In this document: positions 16,325-26,361 of the stretch, one piece after another
Numbering within the stretch: the first letter of the stretch is position 1
Layout of the letters: the number at the start of each line of letters is the position of its first letter
Source of the DNA: Pseudoalteromonas rubra
Lineage (GTDB): Bacteria; Pseudomonadota; Gammaproteobacteria; Enterobacterales; Alteromonadaceae
Reading direction: 5' to 3'
Assembly (NCBI RefSeq): GCF_005887095.1
Contig: NZ_PNCI01000006.1
Coordinates: 1 to 55,807 of the forward strand
DNA length: 55,807 nt
Notes under the pieces: generated by a model
What the model was told of the DNA's origin: nothing
Database searches by the model: none
What the model saw: the letters and a program-made list of their open reading frames with translations, nothing else
Program-made: the position numbers and the translations under genes

Positions 16325-19219
16325 TTAGTGTGCGACCACGATCAGGCGAATTGCATCCAGTTTGACCTGCGCTTTGCTGATGTGCTCGCTCAGCGCGCTG
16401 CGTTGTTTGTCGAATACCTGAATTTCTTCATCGCGGATATTCGGGTTAACGGCTTTGAGTGCCTGTAAGCGGGCTTGTTCGTCACCCAGTCGGGTTTCCA
16501 TCTGTGACTGTGCTGCTTGTTGCAGTTCAGCCATCTGTGCTTTGGCCTGCTCTTCGGCTTTGCTGATCAGCGGGTGAATGCCCGACTGCAGGGCGTTGGC
16601 CAGCTTGCTGGCGGTCTGGCGACCAACGGCAGAAAGCTGGTTATTAAAGGCATCAAAGGCGACGTTCTGTGCCAGGTCGTTACCGCTTTTGTCCATCAGT
16701 ACTCGGATAGGCGTTGGTGGCAGGAAGCGGCCAATCTGCAAAGATTTAGGTGCTGAGGTTTCGGCCACAAAGATCAGCTCAACAAAGAAAGTACCCACTG
16801 GGAGCTTGTTGTTTTTCAACAAGGCAACGGATGCACAACCAAAGTCGTCATCACAGATCATGTCCATTACGCCTTCAACCATAGGATGGTCCCAGCTGAT
16901 AAACTGCGCATCTTCCTGCGAAAGCGACGTACCACGGTCAAAGGTGACGGTGATGCCATCGTCTTTCAGACAAGGGAAAGATGGGTTCAGCATATGCTCT
17001 GTGGGCTTCAGGATAATGGTGTTTTCACCCTTGTCTTCCTGATTGACACCAAAGATGTCGAATACATTGATCATGTAAGTCGGCAGTACTACGTCGTCAT
17101 CCAGAGTTTCGATTTCTTCGACAATCGTGTCTGCTTTACCCATGCCGCTTGAGTGCAGCTCCAGCAGGCGGTCACGACCTTGCTCCATTTTGGCGCGCAG
17201 CACAGTGTTTTGCTTGGCGACTTGTTCAAGTAGCGGGTCGAGCTCTTCTTCGTCACAGTTATGCGCTGCTACCAGTTCCAGCAAATCGTCTGAGAACTCT
17301 TTATACAGTAGCTGTCCTGTGGTACTGGTGGTTTCGAACGCGTCCAGTGCTTCGTCGTACCAACGCAGTAACACTTCCTGCGCAGTGTTGGCGAAGTAAG
17401 GCACATGAATATTCACATCCTGTTGCTGACCAATACGGTCCAGGCGGCCAATACGCTGCTCCAGCAGATCCGGGTTTAGCGGTAGGTCGAACAATACCAG
17501 GTGGTGGGCAAACTGGAAGTTACGACCTTCCGAGCCAATTTCTGAACACAGTAGTACCTGGGCAGAATCATATTCGTCAGCAAAGTAAGCCGCCGCACGG
17601 TCACGTTCGATAATCGACATCCCCTCGTGGAACACCGCCGACTTAATGCCTTCGCGCTCGCGCAGGGTTTGCTCCAGGCTGATGGCGGTTTGCGCTTCGG
17701 CACAGATCAGCAATACTTTTTGCTGTTTCAGCTCTTTAAGTTTGTCGATCAGCCAGGTAACGCGCGGATCGAACTGAGTCCAGCTGGCGCTTTCGCCTTC
17801 AAACTCCTGGAAGATTTTTTCCGGGAACAGGGCGCGCAGCGCGCTCTTTTCAGCACTCTGAATACCGCCGATATTACCCATTACAGAGATAGCGGTTTTG
17901 TATTGCTTTGGCATGTCTACCGGACAAGCATGTAGTTTACGGCTCGGGTAGCCGTCGATACCACTGCGGCTGTTACGGAACAGAATGCGGCCCGTGCCGT
18001 GTCTGTCTAACAGGTTATTCAGCAGCGTTTGCTTGGCTGTCTCTTCGCCTTGTTCAACCTGGCTCAGCAGGTCGCTGATGTCGGTTTCTTTTAACAGCTC
18101 GGTCAGGGTGGCCTTAGCTTTGTCGTCAAGCTTGGCATCCTGAAGCAGTTTATTGGCGGCATCAGCCACTTCTTTATAGTGGCTTTCTTCTTCTACGAAG
18201 GCGTCGTAATCGTAGAATCTGTCCGGGTCCAGCAATTGCAAACGCGCAAAGTGGCTGCGGTGACCAAGCTGATCAGGTGTGGCGGTAAGCAAGATAAGGC
18301 CGGCAATGTCCTGGCTCAGCTCAGCAATACGCTGGTACTCTGTGCTGGGCTTGTCTTTTTCTACCGTCAGGTGGTGGGCTTCATCCACAACCAACAGATC
18401 CCAGTCGGCCAGTGTGGCCTGCTCAAACCAGCGGCGTTTCTTGGTGATAAACTCAAGGCTGACCAACACCAGCTGCTCGGTTTCAAACACGTTAGGTGAA
18501 TCCGCAAAAGCTTCGTCGCAACGGTCTTCATCAAAAATAGAAAAGTGCAGGTTAAAGCGGCGCAGCATCTCAACCAGCCACTGGTGTTGCAGGCTTTCTG
18601 GCACCACAATTAGTACCCGGCTGGCACGTCCGGTGAGGATCTGCTGATGTAAGATCATACCCGCTTCGATGGTTTTACCTAAGCCCACCTCGTCCGACAG
18701 CAATACCCGCGGGGCGAAACGTTTACCCACTTCGTCGGCAATATAAAGCTGGTGTGGGATCAGGCTGGCGCGCTGACCTATCAGACCTTTTAAATGAGAC
18801 TGCTGGCGGCTGAACTGGTGTTGCCAGGTTTGATAGCGCAGAGTGTAGCGGTCGAAGCGGTCAACCTGACCTGCAAATAAGCGGTCCTGCGGCTTATTAA
18901 ACTTAATAAAATGATCCAAAAAGGTCTCTTTCAGCGTGACGGGTTCTTCATTGTCCAGGCGTTCGCCGTGGTAACACAGGAGATCGCCTTGCTCTTCGAC
19001 CTTCTCAACACGTATTTCCCATTCGTCAACACAGCGGATCACATCACCGGGATTAAAAATCACGCGGGTAACCGGAGCTTCCTGTACAGAATACACGCGG
19101 TTTTCACCGCTGGCAGGAAACAATATGGTCACCTGGCGTCCTTCCAATGCCACTATGGTGCCCAATCCTAAATCTGATTCAGTATCACTGATCCAGCGCT
19201 GACCTAAGGAAAAATTCAT
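16325..19219 (-). CDS. rapA: RNA polymerase-associated ATPase RapA (HepA)
   Basis: A 964-residue Swi2/Snf2-type ATPase that recycles RNA polymerase. The start was set at 19219 because the sequence from there (MNFSLGQRWISDTES) matches the known RapA N-terminus. The frame is open 87 bases further up, but those residues are unlike the family. Visible parts are the two N-terminal Tudor-like domains, Walker A DEVGLGKTIEAG, the DEAH box (VVDEAHHL), LLTATP, and the C-terminal helicase motifs SEIGSEGRNFQF and EQRIGRLDRIGQ. The end (ALKAVNPNIRDEEI ... LDAIRLIVVAH) also follows RapA. Length is normal (E. coli about 968). It is a single gene with its own promoter region. Confidence 0.97.
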   Translation of the reverse strand: MNFSLGQRWISDTESDLGLGTIVALEGRQVTILFPASGENRVYSVQEAPVTRVIFNPGDVIRCVDEWEIRVEKVEEQGDLLCYHGERLDNEEPVTLKETFLDHFIKFNKPQDRLFAGQVDRFDRYTLRYQTWQHQFSRQQSHLKGLIGQRASLIPHQLYIADEVGKRFAPRVLLSDEVGLGKTIEAGMILHQQILTGRASRVLIVVPESLQHQWLVEMLRRFNLHFSIFDEDRCDEAFADSPNVFETEQLVLVSLEFITKKRRWFEQATLADWDLLVVDEAHHLTVEKDKPSTEYQRIAELSQDIAGLILLTATPDQLGHRSHFARLQLLDPDRFYDYDAFVEEESHYKEVADAANKLLQDAKLDDKAKATLTELLKETDISDLLSQVEQGEETAKQTLLNNLLDRHGTGRILFRNSRSGIDGYPSRKLHACPVDMPKQYKTAISVMGNIGGIQSAEKSALRALFPEKIFQEFEGESASWTQFDPRVTWLIDKLKELKQQKVLLICAEAQTAISLEQTLREREGIKSAVFHEGMSIIERDRAAAYFADEYDSAQVLLCSEIGSEGRNFQFAHHLVLFDLPLNPDLLEQRIGRLDRIGQQQDVNIHVPYFANTAQEVLLRWYDEALDAFETTSTTGQLLYKEFSDDLLELVAAHNCDEEELDPLLEQVAKQNTVLRAKMEQGRDRLLELHSSGMGKADTIVEEIETLDDDVVLPTYMINVFDIFGVNQEDKGENTIILKPTEHMLNPSFPCLKDDGITVTFDRGTSLSQEDAQFISWDHPMVEGVMDMICDDDFGCASVALLKNNKLPVGTFFVELIFVAETSAPKSLQIGRFLPPTPIRVLMDKSGNDLAQNVAFDAFNNQLSAVGRQTASKLANALQSGIHPLISKAEEQAKAQMAELQQAAQSQMETRLGDEQARLQALKAVNPNIRDEEIQVFDKQRSALSEHISKAQVKLDAIRLIVVAH

Positions 19220-19605
19220 GCTTGTCTCGTCTCGCGGAAAAAAGGCGGCCATGGTACCGAGAAGCACCGCCTTGTTCAAGGTTGTGAGGCATGGATAAAC
19301 GTACATAAACTGTGATTTTTTTCACTTTATGCTATTGACCTGAGCCGTCGCAGGAGCTGGGACTATTTGTTGTCCTGTTTGGCGTTATTTCGGGCAGTGG
19401 CGTTTACGTCCTCACGACAAAAAATAAGCATAGCTCAGTTGCTCAAAATTGAGGTAGTTAACCCCACTCGTTCATCCTGATACTTGAGCTGACTGTCATA
19501 AAAACGACTTTTGTGACAAATAGACTAAACTTAGGGTAAGGGCACAGACTTGCGTGGCGACCAAGTCTTTGTTCAGTAGTAGTTTTCACTAAATAGGAAC
19601 GCACT
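19220..19605. other. divergent intergenic region of rapA and the PhoH gene
   Basis: About 385 bases between divergent start codons that should hold both promoters. AT-rich blocks are present (for example TAGACTAAACTTAGGG near 19522), but I cannot pick convincing -35/-10 pairs. No small gene seen. Confidence 0.35.
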
Positions 19606-21006
19606 ATGGGAAATGATGACCTCGACCGGAAAATGTATGTGTTAGATACCAACGTACTCCTTCACGAACCCCTCGCTTTCTTTTCATTTCAGGAACACGA
19701 CGTAGTAATCCCCATGACAGTTCTGGAAGAGCTGGACCACATAAAAGACAGAAAACGCGATGTCAGCAGCGATGCCAGGGTGGCGATTCGCAGCCTTGAC
19801 GACGTGTTGCGTGATGCATCACCTGAGCAAATGCTCGAAGGCGTTGCTTTGCCTAAAGTGCAGCGCGACACACACAAACCTGCCAGCAGCGGCAGGCTGG
19901 TTGTGATCAACGACCACCTTTATCCGGATAGCATCTCCGGATTACCGGGTAACGAAAACGACCATCGTATAATTAACTGCGCCATACAGCTACAAAAGCA
20001 ATACTCAGACAAAAAAGTGGTGCTGGTTACCAAAGACATCAACATGCGTCTCAAGGCTAAGGGGGCAGGACTGAAGTTTGTCGAAGATTATCGTACTGAT
20101 CAGTTGATCGATGATATTAACTTGCTGACCTCAGGATATAACAAGTTTACCGGTGACTTCTGGGCCAATGTCGGCGAATGTCAGACCGAGCAACAAGGGC
20201 GTTATACTTTGCACCAGGTACCCGCCAAGCTGATGCCCGAAGTGTTTGTTAATGAATACCTGATAGATGAGGGTGAGCACTTTGCCGCCCGTGTGACTGG
20301 GTATGACTCCGAACATGTCACCCTCAAGGACATCAGTGTAGAGCGCCTGATGCACCAACAAGCCTGGGGCGTTTCCCCTAAGAATGTGTATCAGGGCATG
20401 GCGCTCGATGCGCTGCTTGATCCCAACATTGAACTGGTGATCCTGACCGGCCCGGCGGGCTGCGGTAAAACTTTACTGGCGCTGGCCAGTGCACTGGAGA
20501 TGATCATAGAGAAGGGCGTATATGACAAAGTGATCGTGACGCGTAATACCCCGGAAATTGCAGAAAGCATTGGCTTTTTACCGGGCACGGAAGAAGAAAA
20601 AATGGCGCCCTGGCTGGCGGCAATAACAGATACGTTGGAAGTACTGCACAAACACGACGAAAGCCCAATTTCTAGTCGTAACTACATCATGGAGAAGGCC
20701 AATATTCAGTTTAAGTCGGTTAACTTTATGCGTGGGCGCAGTATCCAGAATGCAGTGGTGATATTGGATGAAAGCCAGAACCTGACGGCCTCGCAGCTAA
20801 AAACCATCATTACGCGGTGCGGAGAGGGGACTAAGCTGATCTGTACGGGTAACCTGGCACAGATAGACAGTAATTACCTTACTCCGGTCACCTCGGGGCT
20901 GACCTACATTGTGGAGCGCTTTAAGGACTTTGAAGGCTCCGCCACCATTAACCTTAATGGCGTGGTCAGAAGTCGTTTGGCCTCTTTTGCAGAGCAAAAC
21001 CTATAG
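19606..21006 (+). CDS. PIN domain-PhoH family ATPase
   Basis: A 466-residue fusion of a PIN ribonuclease domain with a PhoH ATPase (the PhoH2/YlaK arrangement). The PIN part starts YVLDTNVLLHEP and has acidic residues at EELDHIKD and DARVAIR. The linker is about 100 residues. The ATPase shows Walker A GPAGCGKTLLALA, Walker B VVILDESQN and the arginine-containing end GNLAQIDSNYLTP. Family members have been described as sequence-specific RNA helicase/nucleases. The ATG is preceded by AGGAAC. It is followed by a stem-loop, so it is likely a single-gene unit. Confidence 0.93.
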   Translation: MGNDDLDRKMYVLDTNVLLHEPLAFFSFQEHDVVIPMTVLEELDHIKDRKRDVSSDARVAIRSLDDVLRDASPEQMLEGVALPKVQRDTHKPASSGRLVVINDHLYPDSISGLPGNENDHRIINCAIQLQKQYSDKKVVLVTKDINMRLKAKGAGLKFVEDYRTDQLIDDINLLTSGYNKFTGDFWANVGECQTEQQGRYTLHQVPAKLMPEVFVNEYLIDEGEHFAARVTGYDSEHVTLKDISVERLMHQQAWGVSPKNVYQGMALDALLDPNIELVILTGPAGCGKTLLALASALEMIIEKGVYDKVIVTRNTPEIAESIGFLPGTEEEKMAPWLAAITDTLEVLHKHDESPISSRNYIMEKANIQFKSVNFMRGRSIQNAVVILDESQNLTASQLKTIITRCGEGTKLICTGNLAQIDSNYLTPVTSGLTYIVERFKDFEGSATINLNGVVRSRLASFAEQNL

Positions 21007-21013
21007 CTAAATC

Positions 21014-21045
21014 AACAGGTCAGCTATGGATATGGCTGACCTGTT
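21014..21045 (+). terminator. stem-loop after the PhoH gene
   Basis: An exact 11-bp stem (AACAGGTCAGC / GCTGACCTGTT) with a 10-base loop, starting eight bases past the stop codon. No long T run follows, so it may act by a factor-dependent route or protect the RNA end. Confidence 0.55.
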
Positions 21046-21073
21046 ATGTTGCCAGAGTGCTGATCTCCGGCCC

Positions 21074-21253
21074 GTTGATGGTGCCGGTTTAATACCAACC
21101 CGCAATGCTTATCGTCTGCTTGTTGCTATGACTCACCCTAAAGCGATTGTGTTCACAGCGGCTGTGTTTCCTCAATTTATTTTGACTGTTCAGCCGCAGC
21201 CATGTGTTTATTTGTTCAGCGTAAAGGCGATAAGACCCTCATCAAGCTTTTAG
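21074..21253 (+). pseudogene. remnant of a LysE/RhtB-family exporter
   Basis: Within this short frame the stretch RLLVAMTHPKAIVFTAAVFP closely follows the signature of the LysE/RhtB amino-acid exporters (typically NPKAxxFFxAxFPQF) and is followed by QFI. The sequence before and after is unlike the family and the frame ends after about 25 more codons, where a working protein has about 200 residues. The best explanation is a decayed internal fragment left after a deletion between the PhoH and kinase genes. Confidence 0.6.
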
Positions 21254-21341
21254 CGTCGTTCAACAGGGATCATATCCACTTGAAAGATCGCTAAGCGCTG
21301 GTTACTCTTGCTAAAACAAGGAACTAACATCGAGCCGCTGC

Positions 21342-24300
21342 GTGCCGGAATTTCTCCCTCTTAAGAACTATCGTAAGGCTATCAGCATCGCTTTGCTGGT
21401 GCCTATGCTACTGGCGGTGGTGCTCTGTTTTCATTTATATCAGATCAAACTTGAACGCCAGTATCAGGTGTATCAGGCTCAGTTTTATGTACTTGCAGGT
21501 CAAGTTGAGCAGGAAACGCTGGCCGCGCAAACCGTCATATCCAGCATTCGAGATAGTCTGGCTGAGCCTATTCGCTATCAGTTGGATGAAAACTGGCAAC
21601 ACAATATTCGTCAGCAGACAGGGTATTTCTATCGGCAGCTTCCCGACAACGGAGGAGAAGTTGTCGGATTGGGCAGATTTGTGCCCACTGGTGCACTTGT
21701 TGCGCAATGGCAGCAAATTATGGCTTTGGGTCCCAGTTTTGATACTGCATTGGCCCTGATTGATGAGCTCGAAGCTGTAGTATTTATTCAGGATAATGGT
21801 TTTGCCTTTGTGAAACGCCGCGATACCAGCCAGAGCAACTTATTAACGGCCATAGTGGAGTCGCGTTTTACACCGCAATTTAGTCAGGGGATCACCGCCA
21901 CGAGTATGCCAACCCGGGTATTTGGCAAGCATTATTTTGCACTCGGGCAGCGCCTGGCCAGTGGCTCACTTGCACAAATACTGCTTATCTACGATGTGGA
22001 GAAACTGGCTGGTCGATTACAACAGATGACCTTTGCTGGCGGGGAGCTGGCGTTAAAGGGCACCCAGCCGGGTGTAACGCTGGCCACCAGCAAAGCATAC
22101 CGCGAGCCAGAAGCAGGCCCATCACGCAACGATAAGCTTCCCTGGGAAGGTGGTGTACGTTTTAGTTATCAACCCCCGGAACAGCCTTTTACACTGCGTT
22201 TTGTTCAGAGCGAAGCAAGCTTTTCTGCGCCTGCGCGGTATGAAGCATTACTCGAACTGGGTTTCCTGATCTTGTTCATTGTGTCCACCTTTGCTGCTTA
22301 TGTATGGCTAAACGCTCAGGTCTTTATTCGCCCCCTTAAACACTTTGTAAAGTACCTGACCTACCAAGAAAATACCCCACAAGCGACGATGAATTATGCG
22401 GTTCCGAAAGACTGGCAGCCTTGGTTTATTGAAATCAAACGGGTTGTTACACAAAAACGCAATGCGTTACAGCAGCTTCAGGAGAACAATGTAAGGCTTG
22501 ATGAACAGGTGCAGCAGCAGAAGAAAGCACTTTCGCGAAGCCTTGAAGCCAAAGAGCGCCAGGCCGCCTTACTTAAAACCGTATTAAATTCAGTGCCTGA
22601 TCTGGTTTACTATAAGAACATAGATGGCTCTTTTATTGGTTGCAATGAGTCATTTGAGCGGTTTATTGGGGTCGCTCAGGTTGACCTGGTAGCACGCGAA
22701 CATCAGGAAGTGACCGAACGACATCTGGCCTTACTGGATCTGGAGCTGGCAATGAATCGCCAGGGACAAAGTCTGACTGACACTCTGGTGTTAGAGGGCA
22801 GCAGTTACCTGATCACGGTTTCTCCTTTATATAATGATCTGCGCAAGCGTATCGGCACCTTGGGGGTTGCCCGGGATATCAGTGAACAACAGCAGGCGCT
22901 GACCGCACTCAGGGCATCGGAGCAAAATTTTAAAGCGGCTATCGAGTATGCTCCAAACGGCGTTATCTTGTTATCTATCGACCGGCTGGTATTAGAGCTC
23001 AATCGGACTGCGCGTAAGTTGTTCGACCGGGTAGATATTGGCAGCAGTCTGTACAGTGTGTTTGAAGATGCAGATGTAGAAGCATTAAATGATGTGCTGG
23101 ATCATTGCTTGCACGAGCGACAGGGAGCCAGTGAACTGAGCCTGGCTCAGCAAGATCCAAAACGCTGGTTGCACCTGAGTGTCTCTTTGGTCTGGGACAA
23201 ACAGAAAAACCCCAAATACTTTGTCATTCACGTGCAAAATGTCACGGCACTCATCCGAGCCCGGCTCGATGCCGAACGGGCCAATCACGCCAAAAGCCGC
23301 TTTATTGCCAATATCAGTCACGAGATCCGTACACCGATTAATGCCATCCTGGGCCTGGTGAGTATCCTGAAACCTGCGTTGGACGCGCGCCAAGAACAGC
23401 AGAAGTTGGAGCAGATTGAAAGTGCTGCTCAGCAGCTATTAGCGATGCTAAATGACATTCTCAATTTTGCTCGGCTTGAAAGTGGGCAGGGTAAATCTAA
23501 CAACCAGCCGTTTTGTGTCGTTGATCTGATCACTAACCTGAGTAGTTTGATTACGCCCCTCAGCAGTGCCAAACAGCTTGAGTTTGAGATAGAAGTCGAT
23601 CCCTTTATCTGGCCCCGGTTAATTGGCGATGAGGCGCGTATAAAGCTTGTTCTGATGAACCTGCTGGGGAACGCGGTGAAGTTTACTGAATCTGGCCGGG
23701 TAGGGTTGACTATGTCCCTGCAACAGGACAGCCATGGTCCGGAGCAGGCCGTCAGGTTCTGTGTTTGGGATACAGGCCCGGGCATTAGTGAAGAAGATCA
23801 GGCACGTTTGTTTGATGCATTTGCTCAGGGTAATGAAAGTAGCTCACGTCCACATGAAGGTATTGGACTCGGGCTGGCGATAGTGAAACAAGTTATTCAA
23901 TTACTCGGCGGAGAGGTGACGCTTTCGAGTACACCACAAGTGGGCAGCCGGTTTGAGTTTACTTTACGGTTAGAGCGCGCGGCACTGGCAGATGACGATA
24001 GCCGACAATCTCTGTTTCTCATTTTGGAGCGACAGGCTCCTCTGCCTTATCTTGCTCATCAGGGCATACATCAGGGAAGTGAGGCGGAATTGAATTCACA
24101 GCTTACAAAGGGCTCTGTGGCCTATCTGGCCTGTGACAACGCAGAACGTGTTCGTGTGTTAAGCCAGACTGAGCGTGGCCAGCAGGTACATTGGCTGGTA
24201 CCGGATACCGATGCATTTACCGATGCACTGCCGCCAGAGTCTGATGCGCTCAGACTGTCTGCACCGGTGTTTTACCAGAGCCTGAGCGCATGCTCACTGG

Positions 24301-25049
24301 AAAGATCGGTCACAGATTCACCAGACCCCCATACCTTAACGCCTTTATTGTGTATTGTAGTGGACGATAATCCGGTGAACCTGGATATCAGCAGAACGGT
24401 GCTGGAACAGCACGGGGCAACCGTGATTGCGCTAAGCAATGCAGAGAATATAGTGACCATTTGTCAGAAGCTGCGCCCGGATGTGGTATTGATGGATCTT
24501 TATATGCCCAATATTGATGGCTACGAGGCCAGCCGGCAACTCCGACGTCAATTCAACAGCCAGTCACTGCCTATCGTAGCGCTGACCGCGAATGCTCATG
24601 AACAGGAAAAGCAGCAAGCGCTGGCGACCGGGCTAAACGGGTTCTTGGTGAAGCCGATTACACCTGCGGATCTGTGCTCGGCACTGCAGGAGTATGTCCC
24701 AACAGGGGAAGTTGTGTTTGATTATCCGTTCGCGCTGACACAAATGATGAATAAAGAGGCGCTGTTACGCACTATGCTTGAAAAGTTTGCTAAGCTTTGT
24801 GAAGAGTATATGACGAGTTTGCAGGGTGTTGAAAGTGTTACGGAACTGGCAAGCCTGGCACATACCATTAAAGGCTCTGCCGCGGGTCTTGGGTTACGTC
24901 GCCTGGCTGAGCAGGCGCGTCAATGCGAAGCGCAGGCAAAGCAAACGATTGAGGTAACATCTGAACCTTTATCTGACCAGTTACCTAAGCAACTCTACAT
25001 GGCTGTAGAACAAACTTTGTGTTTTATTTCGTTGTGGCTAAAAGGATAA
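21342..25049 (+). CDS. hybrid histidine kinase with PAS, receiver and Hpt domains
   Basis: A 1235-residue membrane-bound phosphorelay kinase. It has two membrane segments (about 14-32 and 305-325) around a periplasmic sensor. A coiled coil (about 375-405) is followed by two PAS-like domains (about 410-525 and 535-640). The kinase core has SRFIANISHEIRTPINAI (His about 659), the N box LVLMNLLGNAVKFTESG and the glycine boxes WDTGPGIS and GIGLGLAIV. A receiver domain follows from about 1003 (VVDDNPVNLD ... LMDLYMPNIDG ... LVKPI). An Hpt domain ends the protein (HTIKGSAAGLG, His about 1172). Start is the GTG at 21342; upstream in frame there is a stop and no other start codon. It is five bases from its partner regulator gene, so phosphate probably passes to it. 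Confidence 0.93.
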   Translation: MPEFLPLKNYRKAISIALLVPMLLAVVLCFHLYQIKLERQYQVYQAQFYVLAGQVEQETLAAQTVISSIRDSLAEPIRYQLDENWQHNIRQQTGYFYRQLPDNGGEVVGLGRFVPTGALVAQWQQIMALGPSFDTALALIDELEAVVFIQDNGFAFVKRRDTSQSNLLTAIVESRFTPQFSQGITATSMPTRVFGKHYFALGQRLASGSLAQILLIYDVEKLAGRLQQMTFAGGELALKGTQPGVTLATSKAYREPEAGPSRNDKLPWEGGVRFSYQPPEQPFTLRFVQSEASFSAPARYEALLELGFLILFIVSTFAAYVWLNAQVFIRPLKHFVKYLTYQENTPQATMNYAVPKDWQPWFIEIKRVVTQKRNALQQLQENNVRLDEQVQQQKKALSRSLEAKERQAALLKTVLNSVPDLVYYKNIDGSFIGCNESFERFIGVAQVDLVAREHQEVTERHLALLDLELAMNRQGQSLTDTLVLEGSSYLITVSPLYNDLRKRIGTLGVARDISEQQQALTALRASEQNFKAAIEYAPNGVILLSIDRLVLELNRTARKLFDRVDIGSSLYSVFEDADVEALNDVLDHCLHERQGASELSLAQQDPKRWLHLSVSLVWDKQKNPKYFVIHVQNVTALIRARLDAERANHAKSRFIANISHEIRTPINAILGLVSILKPALDARQEQQKLEQIESAAQQLLAMLNDILNFARLESGQGKSNNQPFCVVDLITNLSSLITPLSSAKQLEFEIEVDPFIWPRLIGDEARIKLVLMNLLGNAVKFTESGRVGLTMSLQQDSHGPEQAVRFCVWDTGPGISEEDQARLFDAFAQGNESSSRPHEGIGLGLAIVKQVIQLLGGEVTLSSTPQVGSRFEFTLRLERAALADDDSRQSLFLILERQAPLPYLAHQGIHQGSEAELNSQLTKGSVAYLACDNAERVRVLSQTERGQQVHWLVPDTDAFTDALPPESDALRLSAPVFYQSLSACSLERSVTDSPDPHTLTPLLCIVVDDNPVNLDISRTVLEQHGATVIALSNAENIVTICQKLRPDVVLMDLYMPNIDGYEASRQLRRQFNSQSLPIVALTANAHEQEKQQALATGLNGFLVKPITPADLCSALQEYVPTGEVVFDYPFALTQMMNKEALLRTMLEKFAKLCEEYMTSLQGVESVTELASLAHTIKGSAAGLGLRRLAEQARQCEAQAKQTIEVTSEPLSDQLPKQLYMAVEQTLCFISLWLKG

Positions 25050-25053
25050 GAAA

Positions 25054-25956
25054 ATGCACAAATCGGCTCATATCCTGGTCTTAGACCCGGATCCCCTCAA
25101 TCGGGTGGTACTGCAAAACACCTTGGAAGAAACTTACTTTGTGACGCTGAGCTCATCACAGGAACAGGCGCTGGGGTTGCTGAAAAGTAACGGCATCGAC
25201 CTGATCATCATGGATAATCAACAACTCGACGGCACTGCAGAGCCTTTTCTGCAAGCGTTGAAAGCAAATGCCGACACCGCACAGTTACCTGTTATCGTGA
25301 TCTCCGCCAGTGCCAGTTTTTTGGACGAAGCAGATAGTCTTCAGCAAGGCGCGGTCGATTATATTACCAAACCGTTTAACCCTAACATTGTGAAAGCCAG
25401 GGTAAAAATTCATCTGAGCAACAAACAAAGAAACGATCAACTTTCCCAACAGGTGCTAATTGATGGCATGACGTCGCTGCCCAATCGCCGTGCACTGAAT
25501 GAAACTTTAACAACCTACTGGCGACAGTGTGCATCGGGTGTACGGCCGTTGGCGGTATTTGTGTTGGGGATCGATCATTTTGAACGCTATAACCAGTTAT
25601 TTGGTCACGCGAGTGGCGATGAATGTCTCTGTAAAATTGCCCAAGTGGTTTCCGGCTTGATAGCCAATATGGATGGGTTCACGGCGCGACACGACGGCGG
25701 ACGTTTTGTGGCGTTGCTTCGTGATATCAGTGAGGAGGAAACGCTTGAAGTGGCTGAAGCGATCCACAAAGCCGTCGCTGCGTTAGCCATCCGACATCCA
25801 GCATCACCGACTTGCGCACATGTGACCGTGAGTGTGGGCATTTGTTATACCAAGGCTGATTTTTCCAGAGATCACAACGAGCCGCTAGATAAGGCTGCAA
25901 TGGCGCTTAATGATGCGCGTGAACGCCAACAAAAAGCGGTGTTGAATGTGGTGTAA
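25054..25956 (+). CDS. response regulator with degenerate GGDEF domain
   Basis: A 300-residue protein. The N-terminal receiver (about 5-122) has LIIMDNQQLDG with the phospho-acceptor Asp and the switch lysine in YITKPF. The C-terminal half has the fold signatures of a diguanylate cyclase: DGMTSLPNRRAL, HASGDECLCKIAQVV and SVGICYTK. At the catalytic position, where RYGGDEFAVLL is expected, the sequence reads RHDGGRFVALL. The metal- and GTP-binding acidic residues are therefore lost, so it should not make cyclic di-GMP. It is more likely a GTP- or protein-binding output partner of the hybrid kinase just upstream. Confidence 0.88.
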   Translation: MHKSAHILVLDPDPLNRVVLQNTLEETYFVTLSSSQEQALGLLKSNGIDLIIMDNQQLDGTAEPFLQALKANADTAQLPVIVISASASFLDEADSLQQGAVDYITKPFNPNIVKARVKIHLSNKQRNDQLSQQVLIDGMTSLPNRRALNETLTTYWRQCASGVRPLAVFVLGIDHFERYNQLFGHASGDECLCKIAQVVSGLIANMDGFTARHDGGRFVALLRDISEEETLEVAEAIHKAVAALAIRHPASPTCAHVTVSVGICYTKADFSRDHNEPLDKAAMALNDARERQQKAVLNVV

Positions 25957-25986
25957 CGGGTTCAGAGAGCAAGGCTCTGAGCCCGT
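25956..25986. terminator. stem-loop between convergent genes
   Basis: A 12-bp stem with one G-U pair (ACGGGTTCAGAG / CTCTGAGCCCGT) and a seven-base loop, located between the stop codons of two converging genes. No T run on either side. Confidence 0.5.
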
Positions 25987-25998
25987 CAGGCTATAAGT

Positions 25999-26361
25999 TT
26001 AAAGCAGGTGTGCCAAAGCCGTGTCACCAAAACCGACTAATTTATTGTCTTTGAAAAGCAAAGGCGTACACTCATCTTTTGTAACAACACCGTCGGAGTG
26101 CTTGCTGTTGGTTGCAAAGTACAGTATCTGATAAACCGTATCGTCCTTAGACACCATGTCTGTGAATTCAGGGGTACCCAGCTTGCTTAACACACGCTGA
26201 TACTCAGTGCCTATTTTGAGTTGGCTTATTTTCTCGCGATTCTGTTTTTGTTCTTTCTTCCAGCTTTGGTGACCGTTATATTCACCATCTGTGACTGCGA
26301 CTACACAGCCTGTCAGTGCGGTTGAACTTAATAGCGCAGTAGCAAGTAGTAATTTTTTCAT
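25999..26361 (-). CDS. DUF3192 family lipoprotein
   Basis: A 120-residue outer-membrane or periplasmic lipoprotein. The signal peptide ends in the lipobox LTGC (Cys19). The body (NREKISQLKIG, VLSKLGTPEFTDM, YQILYFATN, ECTPLLFKDNKLVGFGD) follows the DUF3192 family of gammaproteobacteria, related in layout to SmpA/BamE-like domains. Function is unknown. It is transcribed toward the regulator gene and shares the stem-loop at 25956. Confidence 0.85.
   Translation of the reverse strand: MKKLLLATALLSSTALTGCVVAVTDGEYNGHQSWKKEQKQNREKISQLKIGTEYQRVLSKLGTPEFTDMVSKDDTVYQILYFATNSKHSDGVVTKDECTPLLFKDNKLVGFGDTALAHLL

Noticed and set aside
25610..25635. SGDEC as the active-site GGDEF motif of the response regulator
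   Set aside because: This is the upstream GHxxGD block of the domain; the true catalytic position is DGGRF near 25690.
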